Assembly: GCA_033064195.1 (NCBI GenBank)
Contig: JARBJD010000142.1
Location: 62,001-126,000, forward strand
Reading direction: 5' to 3'
DNA: 64,000 nt
Origin: Blattamonas nauphoetae
Lineage: Eukaryota > Preaxostyla > Oxymonadida
Shown here: positions 12,193-24,729 of the stretch, in pieces
Position numbering within the stretch: the first letter of the stretch is position 1
How the letters are laid out: the number at the start of each line of letters is the position of its first letter
Program-made: the position numbers and the translations under genes
The notes under the pieces: model-generated
Database searches by the model: none
Told to the model about the DNA's origin: nothing
What the model saw: the letters and a program-made list of their open reading frames with translations, nothing else

Positions 12193-13595
12193 GCGGTCAA
12201 CTGATCTTATCCGGGCAGACAAACCCAGCCTTTGTTCTTGTTGAGAGTACTCTTCTCATGAAGAACATTATTATCAACCCATCGCAAGCAGCAGTTTTCG
12301 TCGATGGCCGAGATAATTCGAAAGTGGAGCTGGTCGAGTGCACCATCTTCGGAAACGAATTGCCGAAAGCCTTTCTTTTTGGTGCGAATAGTTCACTGAC
12401 ACTAAAATCAATGTACTTCAAATCTGTCGCATCGAAGGGTACGCTCATCGAGGCTGATCCAGCGGTTGCCGATCCCAACATGTCGATCACGCTTGACAGA
12501 TGTCACTTCTTCGACTTGGATGCGTCAACTTCAAGGCCAATCGTGTCAGGGGAACGGATTCTGAAGACGACGATCAAGGATTGCCTTTTCAAAGATTGTC
12601 ACTGCTCTGACACATCCCCGCTTCCTGAACCCACTGCAAACATTGCTGGCCGAGAGGTCACGATTATGGACACCCATATGAGGAACAACACAGGTCCTTT
12701 GAGCGGACTGCTGACATTCGGCGTCCAAGCGTCCAAACTGAACATTTCAGGGGTGACTTCCATCGCAAACACCAACTCTGCTCGATTCTCGAATTGTGTG
12801 ACCTTCACCCCAAATTCTGTGGTGCATGTGATGGACAGCACTGTGAAGGAGAGCAACACCACGGAGCTGTGGCCAAGCGGTGGATTTCTGTATCTCCCAT
12901 CGACAACAACCACACTCACGATCGACGACACCAAGTTCTTCAACGATACTGCCGCTGCGCATGGGGGATCGATCTTCGTCGCGACGGAGAAGTCTGTTGA
13001 GCTGAGGAACGTCGACGGGACATACTGCGGGGCTGGGAAGGACGGCGGGTTTTTGTATTTTGGTGGACACGGGACGCTGCTGGTCTTCAAAGGGAACATG
13101 ACACTAAACATGGCCACACGGAACGGAGGCTCGTTATTCCTTGCAGATTACGCCACACTGTTTGTTTATGAAGGGCTCTTCAATCACTGCAAGGCAGACG
13201 AGAGCGGAGGAGCCGTCGCCCTTACTCTGCAGAAGGGAGCGAACACAACCTTCAAGTTCGTCAAGTTCGTCCGCAACAAAGCACTTGACGGACTTGGACA
13301 GGACGTGCTGGCAACGAAGAGCGAGAACGGGAAGAAACTGACGATGGCAGCGTTTGTGCGATGCAAAAGTGAAACGACGCACCCAAAAGTGACGCTTATG
13401 CCCGAAAAGAACCACGCCAACTGGTCGAATAGTCACGCTGCGTGGGTTGGGGGTTGGGTTGCTTTCGTTGTTGTGATGGTGCTCGTGGTGGTTGCAGTCA
13501 GTGTTGCTGTTCCGCTGATCTGCTGCTATTGTGGGTATTGTACCGCTTGTGGTGTGAACCGCAAAGGCAGCAAGAGCGGATACACGCAAGTTTAA
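12193..13595 (+). CDS. Right-handed beta-helix membrane protein
   Basis: The ORF from ATG 12258 to TAA 13593-13595 encodes 445 aa. In-frame coding sense (GQLILSGQTNPAFVLVES) extends upstream to a clear acceptor, TTCTTCTACAG, ending at 12192. The chain is a run of short beta-strand repeats with Asn, Gly and Thr turns (SLTLKS, KVELVE, GGFLYL, GGSIFV, GGFLYF, GGSLFL, SGGAVAL) typical of right-handed parallel beta-helix surface proteins. It then has one transmembrane span near residues 392-418 (rich in Val and Ala) and a short Cys/Lys tail with no kinase. No signal peptide is visible, so the 5' end is either lost or supplied by the kinase exons: joining 12032 to 12193 keeps frame exactly (160-nt intron). 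GC content rises sharply compared with the kinase exons. Confidence 0.7.
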
Positions 13596-15165
13596 CGCCA
13601 ACCGAGCTTCGGAAGCCGTGGGACTGGCTTTCATTTCACACTCTGTTTGTCTCTCTAGCATCTATTACACTATTGAGCGATTTATCAGGTCTTAGACATT
13701 TTGATCTTGTAGACATGGGACATAATTCTTTTTCGGGACATAATTCCGTCTTTGAGCGATCTATAGACAAGTGCGGTCTAATATTTGTGAATATTATTCG
13801 TGAACTGGTATGTTCACGCCACAAAAGTCAATGGAAAGGTAAAATTGTCTTGAAGTGGAGAAAGGAAAATCAAGGTATGATCTTCCCACAACCAATGTGA
13901 AAAGGTCTCCGTTCTCCGAGAAAACTCATATCCCAATCCTTCTCACCTGCCACGTCTCAGATGACATGACGAAAACTTAATACCAAGAGTCCAAAAATAT
14001 TGATAAACTCGATAATGGATGTGATCAAACAGCCTAAATACCCTCTTGCCCGCTCAAAAATCCCCGATCAAGGATCCTGACTTCGAGATTTGCCAACTCG
14101 CGGACAATGACCTGATGTTCGCTGAAATGCTATTCGGGTGTGTTTTCCTTCATACACAACTCAATTGATCAATTTTTCAACAACAATTGTTTCATCACTC
14201 TTCTTGCCAATATCTCCCTGTTTCCTTCATCACTCAATTTCCTTCTTGTTTTCACATTTTTCAGTGTTTATCCATCCAACTTTGTTGATTCAACAAATTA
14301 GACGAACAGGTTGGTCACTCCACCAATCCAAAAGGATCCAGCCTCTTTTCCGTGTTTTGCACGTTTGCTCTCTTTCTCATTCCTTCTTTTTCATCCTCTT
14401 CACAAATTTAGGCAAGCACAGGGATACCATGTCGTCATACTTTGATCGTGGATGCAGAAAGAGATCTCTCCAATTGAAGGACGGATCACGTTCATCTCAA
14501 CTTCATACATTTCACACGTGTTTTCATTCAGTTTTTATTGATCTTTTTTTCGTTACCATATGGAAATAGTTAATGTGAGAATCGAGATCAGCCCATAACA
14601 AATGAGAAAAGCAATGAGATTCCCGAAAATCTCCATTTGAGTTCACACTCCTTTAGAAGGTGTAATAAGCTTCCTTCAATCTCTCCTTTACTCTACAACT
14701 GTCCTTGTTGCGTATTTATGATGAAATGTGAATTATGTCTCCAAATTCAATTGAGTCCCACATCTATTGAACTTCTTTGAGAATTGATTGATGAGTAAAG
14801 ATGAAACTTGAGCAATCGAAGATGAAATGAAGACTATGATTGATGTAAGGGGTATTGCGATGGTAAAGCTCTTCAAAAGGAACGAGATTGGAGACAAACA
14901 ACAAAACAGTTGTTTGTTCGTCAAATTGTCTCGAATGTTGGTCGGATTGAAATCAGAAAGCAAAAGAACTTGTGATTGTTGAATCAAAGATTGTTGTGTG
15001 CTAAAATGGTGATTGAGCGGTTGATGGTGTCAAAACAGTCACTGGGCCAGATCAACCACAATTCCAGAACCTGTGGTCTAATGTCAGATCTTGCCTCGAC
15101 AGCTTCAAGATTCACCGCAGACTCACCACTTCCCTACACTCGTTTCAGAAAATTTGACCTTTTGT
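13596..15165. other. Intergenic with exon-like fragments at about 14030-14560
   Basis: No complete gene was found. On the plus strand at about 14030-14128 a frame reads DPDFEICQLADNDLMF and stops at a GTGTGT donor. An acceptor near 14300 leads into RTGWSLHQSKRIQ, and another near 14411 into KHRDTMSSYFDRGC. The pieces keep a common frame but have no recognisable domain and no start, so they may be a small unrecognised gene or a decayed one. The last 200 bases probably hold the promoter and first exon of the next gene. Confidence 0.35.
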
Positions 15166-18100
15166 ATGTCACTCTTTTTCCAACAAAGTCGTTTTCCGTC
15201 TCTTCTTAGCATTTTCAAAGCACTACATGTTTATGTGCAGGTTTGGATCCCTTTCATCATTTATTATACATTTTCCATGACAGAACCAACTTAATCCTCC
15301 TACCTGGGTCGTCATCATACTCTGGGCAATTACGTCATTCTACCTTCTCACATTCCCTCTCAAACTGTTCTTTACATGGGACTCTCATATGGAGACCTTT
15401 TTGAGATTTGTGGGGTATGATTCTATTCTCTTCATGCTCTTCCAGCAACTATTTGGAACCGTCGTTCTTCTTGAGCTCATTCGCCCGGCTCATCGTCTAT
15501 TTTGTGATCTACGTCTTTTTGCTCATCCTCCCATTTATATTTATTGCCATCACCACAATGTTTTCGGGAACAGAAAAACAGCTTCATCGATACATTGGGC
15601 AATTCACCAGACTGATCGGCTACATTCTTGTTTCACCTCTATCGCTCGCTATTGTCTCCATCCTCAGCAAACCATTATCCTGTTACTGGAAGCCTGCCCA
15701 CAAGACCCTCGTTTACTGCACAAAAGACACACAACTCCCGCTCGTCATCATTGCACTCATCACACTTGTGATACACATCGTCTTTATCTTCATTTATCAC
15801 TTTTTCGTCTTCGAATCGAACCTAACAAAGAAATCTTTGCTCCGAGCACGCTCCGGGAGGACATTGGCCATCATTATGGTCTTGACCTCACTCTGGTCAT
15901 TTTTCTCTGGAATTTTGGTTCTCTATTCACATCAAATCAACGGATACGTTCATATAGCTGTTTCTGTCGTTATGATTGGTATTATATTATTATTTCCGCC
16001 ATACTACACTCCACGGATGAACTCGATCATCCTCGCCACTTTTCTGACTTCAATGTGGGGCGGAGTCTGTATATTCTTTATTCCCCTCACAAAGAAGTTC
16101 TCAACGGCGATTGGATCGACAGTCTTTCCAAATATCTTGCTTTTCCTCCTCACTTTTGGTGTACCAACTGCCTTCTGGGTCTGCAGTCTCATTTTCGCTC
16201 CCAGATATTTCCGCCGCAACTGGTTGGTCAAAGTTGACAGACAAACCTCCGAAGTATCACCCAAAACGGAGAAAATGCTTCAATCACCTCTCCCCCGACA
16301 AGATGTAATAGGTTTCTCCATGAAGATCGGGCACGACACATATGTGTATAGAAAGGGAGGCTATGCCCTCCCAAGCCTTACACGACTTCCCTCCGTTGCA
16401 TCGTATGACTCAAATATGTCCAAACCTCTTGCTGGGTCAGTCCTCAATTCAACATCTTCAAAACCGCCCCAAAGTCTGACGCCGACGATTCTGATCAGTC
16501 CCCCACCTTTACAATCACATACAGCCTCTGCAGCTATTCTCCCTCCCATTCTCCCCGCTGCATCACCTGACCCACCAACAACTCCTGGGCTGATCCAAGC
16601 CCCAACGATCCTCCTCCAACCCTCTCTAGCCAACCTCCCCAAACCTGCCCCATCATCTTCCCCGACTTCAACACGCGAACCTGAGTCTCTTCTTCAACAG
16701 ATGCGTCGAGAACGAAATAAACGACTCGAGAAGGTCGTTCCTCAAACATACCAGCTGGACGAACACAATTTGCGTGAAGTCATTCCTCTCATCACCAAAC
16801 AAGTCAAAACTCCTACCCAGTTTCGCGAATTACTCCAGTTTTTGCAGACACCGGAGCTTGGAACCGATAATTTCGTCACTCGAATGGTTGATCAAACATT
16901 CCGGCGATTGGTGAGGAAAGATGGATATGGGCTCCAATCGTCCTTCCGCATCGACTATGGAATGTTCCTGATGCAGAACATGGGAGCACAATATCGGATG
17001 GGCGTGCAGATCCAGAAAGCTGTCGAACTGTTCCCCGATTGGACCGATCGCTGGTTGAGCTTTGTTTTGACGAAAGAGATGGAGAAGAAGCAGACACAAC
17101 CAAACAAGACAGCCACAGGAAGTAACCTTGAAATGCTTCGACTTGCGAAAAGTAACAAAACTATGACAATGAACACCAAACTCACTTTCACAACATCAGA
17201 TGAAGGCGCGATAAACGCATTCACGCGTCCTTCCGGTTCAGGTGACGACAGTTCCACAACATCCAAAATGTACAACATCCAAACCCAACTCTCACAGGCT
17301 CAGAAACACTTCACACTCGCGCTGAACCATCTCCAGATTATGTGGATGTATTTGGGACGACGTTCGGTCGATGTCTCCAAAGTCCAGACAAACGCACTGA
17401 AAGCGATGGCAGCTGAAAAGGAAGCGACTCACATTTACATCCAGCTGCTCAAGGAGAACCCAGAAAACCCGAATGTCATGCGACCCTTCGCAAGATTGCT
17501 GAGAGACGTGTCATTCGATGACGAAGCGTCAAACATGCTCATCCAGGAATCTGACAGAGTGGAAGATATGAACGAGACGTTCATGCCGACCGTTTGGGAA
17601 TCAGACGATCTGGAGGATGGGATGGACAACGACGGGATCGTTCCTGAGCCCACATATCAACAGGACAAAGAACCACAGGACAACAAGCTCCAAACTCAGC
17701 AGACACAGCCCACTTCTACAGCAGGATCAACAGCTCTGACCGTGTTCATCAACCAACTCAAAGCAAACGAGCCGAAGCGGTCGAGACTGGACAACATCAT
17801 CCTTCCGCTGACCATCGGAGCGTTGGTTGGCGTTCTCGTCATCACCATCGCTGCGTATGTCGTCACAAACAACTTGTTCAACCGCTTCGTCGTCCAATCG
17901 AGCAACCTTCGAGCGACGCTCTTCACAGCAATGGCTGCCGAGCAGGTTGCATATCATCTCGCGACGCTGGCCCATCTTGCTTGGTACATTCCAGACCCAG
18001 ACAACCTGGTGACTGACCAGCAGATTTACTACGATCAGCACATCCACGATTACATCGATGTGGTCCGTGCTGATTATGATCTGTTCAATGAATACGTGCA

Positions 18101-20222
18101 GGTGTTCTACAAAGCGTGTGATCCAGAATGGTTTGCGTCAACTGACATCCCTTACTCGATTCCGAAGAATATTGTGGGCGGGAAGCTCGGCATGCGGATG
18201 GAAGAGAAGCTGCAGTTGAGACAAGTGTTGTATCGAACACAGGAGCGGTCGATGGAGTTTGCAGATTCGTACGAAGAGTTCTTCAAAGACGTGGATGGGT
18301 TCACAGCAGCGATGCTGGAATCGCAGATGAACACGCATCTGGTGCTGACGGAAGAAGTGAAGATTCTGGGCAAGTTGACGATGGAGAAGATTGAGTCGAT
18401 CGCAATGACTGGAATGATCACAATGATGGCTCTGTTGGGTGTTGGGACAATCGTCCTGTTCGCATGTGCCACCTTCCCACTTGGACTGAAGATTCGTCGA
18501 ACAAACATCAGAGGACGAGAGAAGATGGTAAAAGTTTGTTCGATTCCCATCCAAACAGCTCAGAGCATGACCGAGCGATTGGAACATTCAGGACACACCT
18601 CGTCCACGAATTCAACCGACATGGAATCTGAAACAAGCAACCATTCGAAACAGGAAGTGGTCGAAGACAATGAGGAGATGGCTGTGAAAGAGGAGGAAGA
18701 ACGATCAAATGACGCTGTGGAGAAGTTGAAAAGAATCCGAGGCGTCGTCCCGCTGTCGATCACTGCCTCTCTCATCACCGGCACTGCTCTCATCGTCCTC
18801 GTCTCGTACACTTTCTTCATTTTGGCGTTCGTTGCGCTGATGTCTGTGCCCGAACTGAGTCGTCTGATCATCCTGAGTGGGTATCGTCGCATCTACCTCA
18901 ACACCCTTCTCAACTTTATTGTTCTCCGATTCCGCCCAACCACCTTCCCAGCACTCGATCCAAGCGACGAATCAATCATCTTCTCAACCGACAAGTACAC
19001 AGGTGTCATTCTCTCCAACACTTCCTTCGTCCACCACTGCAATCCACAGGAAGACATCATCAGAAGGACAGCCACTTTCATCACGCACCTCGGATCACAC
19101 TTTACCAACGGACTGAGCGACGATGTGATGACAGGTGATGAATTTTACGATTCTCTGAAAACCAAAGGTGCTCGTGGGAGATTCCCAGCCATTGCCGATC
19201 TCAACACTCGTGTTGATGATTGCTTCCTCGCTGATCGGACCGGCTGTGACGTTCCCGAGCGATTGGGGAAGTTCACAGGCTCTTTCAACGGTTTGTTGGA
19301 GGTTCTGTCGACAATTGCAGACAGAGCAATTGAAGTGTCACATGATGTGTCTCGCACAGTGCTGTACGAAGACGACGACATGCGATTCTTGATTGGATTG
19401 ACGGATCAAGACGCGCAATCGTCTCTCCAACAAATCGGGGCATTGCTGCAGGAGGAACTGAACAGAATTATTCAGTCTTTCGAAATTGCACTGGTTGCTG
19501 TGATTGCAGCTGTTTCTGTTTTGGAAGTGGCGTTCGCTCTCATCTTCCTCACCCCACTTTCCAGCCGACTTCGCAAAATTGATGCAAATGTAATCCAACT
19601 GGACAGACTCAGCCAGTCTGGACAGGATAAACCAATTGTGTGGACGGACGAGCTCCGAACCGGTCTCGTTCGAATGGATTCACCGAAAGAAATGATGTAT
19701 CAATCATTTGAGACGCTGCGTGAGCAAGTTGAAGCGAAAGAGAAGAAAGAGGTTGTTCAACAAACACTGGATCAGATTGTGTTGCTCACTATCTCTATCT
19801 TTGATGACGAAGAAGAACTCATGAGGACACACGAGTATCCATCTGTTCCATTCGCCGAGCACACACGCCAGCATGCACTCCTCTTTAAACGATTGATCGA
19901 TTTTGCGACAGATGCAGGAAAGAAGCGTCCATCACTCGAAAAGACAAAACGATTCATCTCCACATGGATTCAGAACCACATGGCGTCGGTTGACTCTGAT
20001 CTCTCGATGTTCCTTCGACAGACACTCACACCTTCCGAAATGAACAACGTGCCGGACATGAATGAGAGTGGCATCCCGCGATCGGTTGTGAAGTTTTACA
20101 GACGATCGAATGTGGGGATGGAGGAGAAGATTGGAGTGACTTCTGTGTTGGAGAGGGTTGGGTTTGACTTGACACAATATTTGGAGGGAAGGGACGACGA
20201 TGAGATCAATCAATGGAATTGA
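15166..20222 (+). CDS. Multi-pass membrane protein, TmcB/TmcC-type TPR, C-terminal hemerythrin-like domain
   Basis: Exons 15166..15240, 15284..15414 and 15446..20222 are joined over introns of 43 and 31 nt, giving about 1,660 aa. Residues 1-290 hold about seven hydrophobic spans. After a Pro/Ser linker (about 345-430), residues 450-780 match the TmcB/TmcC TPR region (LLKENPENPNVMRPF, LLRDVSFDDEA). Four more spans follow at about 853, 1060, 1180 and 1425, framing two loops that resemble four-helix sensor domains. The last about 110 residues resemble hemerythrin: FDDEEELM, YP, EHTRQH (HxxxH) and NHMASVD (HxxxxD). The helix-A His is not seen and the His of HxxxE is Ile. Relatives in protists often end in a nucleotide cyclase; none is present here. 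A role as a membrane sensor, perhaps for oxygen or metals, is inferred. The start ATG at 15166 is uncertain; an upstream exon could exist. Confidence 0.78.
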
Positions 20223-20735
20223 CGATTGGGCGATGGTTTTGGAAATACAGACTTGTTCGGATCTCGACCGACCATCCATCAAAACGGCCGAGCCTGATAT
20301 CTTCTTTCAACTCTCAAATGTTGTTCTTCGTCAAACACTGTCCTCACATGGACCGACCAGACACCCTCCCATCTCCCTCAACCTTATCTTAATCTCCTCC
20401 AACTTCGATTGGCAAAGAACAGCACTCACCCTGACGAAACAGCATAATGGGTTCGTATATTCTTTCCATCATTCGTATTTTTGGTTTGGCTCAATTAAGA
20501 GTACCAATCAGTTTCTTACTCTCTTCTGTTCTGTCTATACATATACACAATCTCAGACTTGTCTCAGCCATTTTCTTGCGAGTTCTCCAATATCTTCTTC
20601 ATTGTTTTAGCTAACATTATTTGAATCGATATCACCCATGACCAATCTCGTATTGATCATTCTATTTGTGAGCTCTTTCAATCAGAACTGTGATCAAACC
20701 TCAACTTAAAACACAGGTCGTCAGAACACATTGAA
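20223..20735. other. Intergenic
   Basis: It lies between two plus-strand genes. The stretch from about 20690 onward is already similar to the sequence before the paralogue at 27251 (gatcaa..ctcaac.taaaa), so the duplicated unit includes some promoter. Nothing else was identified. Confidence 0.4.
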
Positions 20736-23256
20736 ATGATGTCAGATCCTGACAAATCATCTCCAACTCTCCCTTCGACCGATGAAAGTGCTACAGTCTG
20801 TCTTTCCTTTGTCTGGGATCAATTTCTGATGTTTTATTGTCAAGACACTGAACAAGGAAAAAATGGAGCTGTTTTCGGAACTGAAACAGCTTGAATCAGA
20901 ATCAGACGAGATACGAATTGGAATTGCGAAAAAGCTTGTGATATTGTGCCTCGAGGGTGTGTAGACTCGTCGAGAGGCGAAGATCCATTTCTTCTGTTTT
21001 GGTTTTGTTCTGTTGGATGAAATGACATTCAACAGGCAGTTCTTCGAAGATTTATTGTTGTAGTTGTAGGTCATTGTGAAAATTTTTATCCTAATGTTTT
21101 ACTTTTTGTGATTATTGGTTCAGATTCGGGAAACGAAAAAGGGATTGGAACCATGCTGATGGAAGGCCGAATTCTGCCGATTTTGGGGAATCAGCTGAGT
21201 TTGAATCTTCCGGTGGAAGTTCGGGTGTGAATGATATTGATGATATTCTCTTGTCTTCCCTTGATCACCATTCCTCTTCATCTTCCCGTTTTTCCTTCAT
21301 TGTCTCCTTCTGATCTCTCCTGCTCGTTGTCCTGATGTATATCTTTCTCTGGCAGGTGGGATTCCAAGTCTTGTTTGACACAGTACTTGTCGTACTATCG
21401 AAAAACGAGCGTCTTTCACTGTCGAAACATTTCCCAACTCTCCTCGCTCTCTCCCAGGTCTGCACTGTCCTCCCACATCTCAGTGCTTCCTTTTTATTTC
21501 CCGTTCTTTCATGTTTCCTCTTTTTTGACAAATTAGAACTCGAACAGCAGAATCGCCGAACCTGTGATTGCGACGATTGGGTGTGCTTCTGATTGTGTCT
21601 AACTGTTCCTCTCTTTCGCTCTGTCGTCTCCCCTCTCGCCCAGTCTGATCACTCACCGTCTGTCGACGTCGGCGGAAGTTGAGCTGTTCCTTCAGAGTGG
21701 GATCCTGGAATCGCTGGTCTCTTCGCTTCGGACACACCCTGATCCAACAGTTCGGAAAGCGATTGTGGTTGCGCTTGGTGAGATCGGAGTTGGATTGAAA
21801 CTGGCAGTTGTTCGCTCCGAAGCCGAAAAACTCTCGAAACCGAACGAATCGCCAACATCAGCGACGCCTACAGGCAAAACACTCTCAAACCAAGCCAAAT
21901 CACCGACCCCAGCGATACCTGAAGCCAAATCAGAAGAACAAGCAGAAGAAAGAGTAAAAATGGACGAACTCTCATCGTTTGCAGAGCCAGTGTGGAGTGT
22001 GTCGCTGAATGAGCGGGATGTGGATGCGTTGGGGAGTACGATGTGGGAGAAAGAGGATGGCGGAGAAACAGACTTTGCGAGTCGATGCCGCCGAGGAGTC
22101 GGGATCCTCCGAGAAGGACTGATCGAAGTTATTCGAGGGCGGAAGAAAGAAAGCCAAACAACGAAAGCTAAAAGCAAAAAGAGTGAGGAGAAAGAAGAGG
22201 AGTGGAGAGAGGAGGGTGATGTGGGAGTGAAGCGAGTTGCGGGGAGTGTGTGTGGTGTGGTGTTTGGGGAAGTATTTGGGGTGTCGGCGGTTGGTGTGTG
22301 GAGGGTGGAGTGGTTGGCGTGCGAGGATCGGACATCGAAGCGATTCGAGTGGAGATGATGAGAAAGATGGAAGAACAACAAGCCACATTCGAAGCTCGAC
22401 TGAAACAATCGGAGAACGAAGCAAAACAGAGAGAAGAAGAAATAATGAAGAGAGAAAGAGAGAGGGACACACTGATTGCGGAGTTGAGAAAGAACCAACG
22501 CCCAACTCTCGTCAGAATCTCAGAAATCAAAGCGGTGTTGTCCAACACGTCGAACATGTCTCGATTGGGCGACAAGTTCACGATCAGTACGACTGCGTAC
22601 AGAACAGTTACTCTCGACCACACGCTCACGAAGGTTTGCTCTTCCTTCCTTTCACAATCTCTCGTTCTTCGCAGGGAATCTGGCGGCTGTTTGTATTTCC
22701 TCTTTTCTCATATTCTTCAGCACTCTTCGAATCGTCCACTACTCTTCACACTTCCGTCTGCCGCTGTTTTCTTCATTTTTCAGACATCGGCTTCATCGAC
22801 TCAACTGAAGGACCGTTCCCAGATGGACAATATCTCGGTCAGTGCAACAGTGTGCCTCTCTTCATTTCCAACTTCTTCAGCCTCTCTCGGTTTCTGCCCC
22901 GCATGGTCTGTTCATTCTCATCTCTCATCTCTGATAGCAATAACCTAAAAAAGTGTCACATCGGACAAACCCACACAAGTCATGGGTCAGTCACGTTCAA
23001 AACAGGCGACAAAGTTGTTTTGGAGGTGGACATGGAAGATCGCATCTGCCACTTGTTTGTAAACTCGGTCCAAGTCAAGGTGTATGCTCGAAGAATCCCT
23101 GCCTATGTGAAACCTGCTGTCTGTTTTGTTTCTTCTCTTTATTCTTCTTAGATAACTCTCTATAACTCGAGTGATAGTTTCGAGGTGGCATCGTTTCGAG
23201 AAGTGGAGCATTCCAAATCGAAAAAACTGTCAGATGGCCTTCCTGTTGATTTCTAA
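20736..23256 (+). CDS. HEAT/ARM + coiled coil + SPRY protein, copy A (12 exons, 1-bp frameshift)
   Basis: Exons: 20736-20810, 20845-20958, 21036-21069, 21124-21224, 21356-21457, 21537-21580, 21644-22633, 22675-22688, 22721-22755, 22784-22841, 22938-23118, 23152-23256. Every boundary matches the paralogue at 27251-30085. The product, about 617 aa if in frame, has HEAT/ARM-like helices in the first 210 residues (SGILESLVSSLRTHPDPTVR), a Lys/Glu region, and a SPRY domain from GIWRL through GFIDSTEGPFPDG to VDMEDRICHLFVNS. Relative to copy B one base is missing near 22287 (gcggttgg against gcgagttgg), which shifts the frame before the coiled coil. A 32-nt intron at this spot would also restore frame but lacks a pyrimidine tract. 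It may be a pseudogene, a sequencing error, or a truncated protein. A role as an adaptor is inferred from the domains. Confidence 0.75.
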
Positions 23257-24729
23257 ATCATTCTTCTGTTTTCATCACACCTGTTGCCCTTCATCGCACT
23301 TGGTACTCACAATCCCAGACTAACAAAAACACGAGAATCGTCAATTCGACATTATCACTAGTTGTTTTTGTTCCGTCTGTTTTCTAAGAGTAAAATAAGG
23401 AATGAAGAAATAGAATGAAACGTATAGAATCAAATAAACTCTTCAACATGCAGTTCTTATGACAACCACAATACGTCCAATGTGGTCCGACAGAGAGGCA
23501 AGTCAGAGTACAGCTAGAGCGACGGATTAGGTTGGAGGAGAGACCGAAGCAAGAGAATTGGAACGATGTTGTGTCGACTGAGGTTGAAATCCAAGTGTTC
23601 CTTATCTCCGCACTCCAGAAGAGAAAATGCTTCTCGAACTGCTGGTAGCAGTGCATGCTGTCGGCAATCGATGAGATGAGATGGAAGTTTCATCGGTCGA
23701 CACCATTCAACAGCATTGTTGGTGAGCGAGCGAGTGACGATCAAACAAACGGAGCTTGGGGTGAGCGAATCAACAGCCATGGTGGACAGGATGAGAGCAG
23801 GGTTGAGGGAAGCGTGAAAGGGGCAGACGAGGATAGAGGATGCGGCGAATGGGGGAGGAGGGGAAGCGGGAAGTGCACACGACGAGTGTGGAATGCTGAG
23901 ATCTCAAACGAGGGTCAACACGACGAGAGAAGCATCAATTCACGATCCTTCTCGTTTTTCGTTCTCCTCTCACATCTCGAAACCATTTTCAAAGCGATAT
24001 TCACCGTTCCCCAATTTGCATCATCCCGAAAGGTCCGTTTCATCTCATATAACCCATCACATACGCGGATGTGAGGGTGTTCGAATGATATCATGAGGAG
24101 AAGAGAAATCGAGAGGAGTGGAGTGTGTTGGGTCGAACACTTTCGTGATGGGCGGCTTCAGCGTTCGTTCTCTCTTTCCCAATCCAACTCCTCCTGTCTC
24201 GATATTCACTTCATGCCAACTGCGTCCCAAAGATGAGTGGAATCTAGCATGATGTCGTTGTGGATTCGCTGGAACTGAGAATGCCAAGTGTGGACGATCA
24301 ACAGGACGGAAATGTTGGTGTTTCTTCGAGCTGAGTCAATTTGTGTCGAATGCTGGTTCTCACAAGCACACCAAACATCAATCGCTGGTTGTTCGATCTC
24401 GACATGCTGATGTCGGCCGTGTTGATCTCGCGGGAGGGATGGATGGACGAAGAGCGAGCAATGAAGTCGCACGAGCTGGTGTGTCTCGGATTGGCGTAAG
24501 TGAAAGGTCAGCTCGCGTCTGCTTCTGTCGAGGGAAGGCTTCCTGAAGCTCCCTGTGACTGATGTTTGGTTCAGTCTCTTAGATCTGTCAGAGCGCTCGA
24601 GGCTCTTCGTTTGAGAGCGGAATGGAAGAGTGACGAAGGAGAGTGAGAGCGGCGGAAATGCGTCTGAGAGATCTACTCTGGTACATCACACACCGCAGAA
24701 GAGAAGTCGTCGATTGGGGAGGATGAAAT
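23257..24729. other. Gene-poor spacer with dispersed repeat
   Basis: No convincing gene. Bases about 23490-23800 are a diverged copy of about 46830-47130 (shared runs such as gaagagaaaa.gcttctcgaa and catgctgtcggcaat), so this is a dispersed repeat. The rest, to 24600, is GC-rich and without a long frame that splices sensibly. Confidence 0.45.

Noticed and set aside
12193-12244. Kinase C-terminus reading RRSTDLIRADKPSLCSC
   Set aside because: It is possible if the gene is not spliced here, but the other frame of the same bases reads as beta-helix sequence, so this stretch is more likely not kinase code.
15389-16237. 282-codon plus-strand ORF overlapping the membrane protein start
   Set aside because: It is out of frame with the long membrane protein and has His/Cys/Ser composition typical of a shadow frame.
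23655-24074. 139-codon plus-strand ORF
   Set aside because: It lies over a dispersed repeat whose other copy (about 46990-47170) has shifted frames, so it is not conserved as protein.
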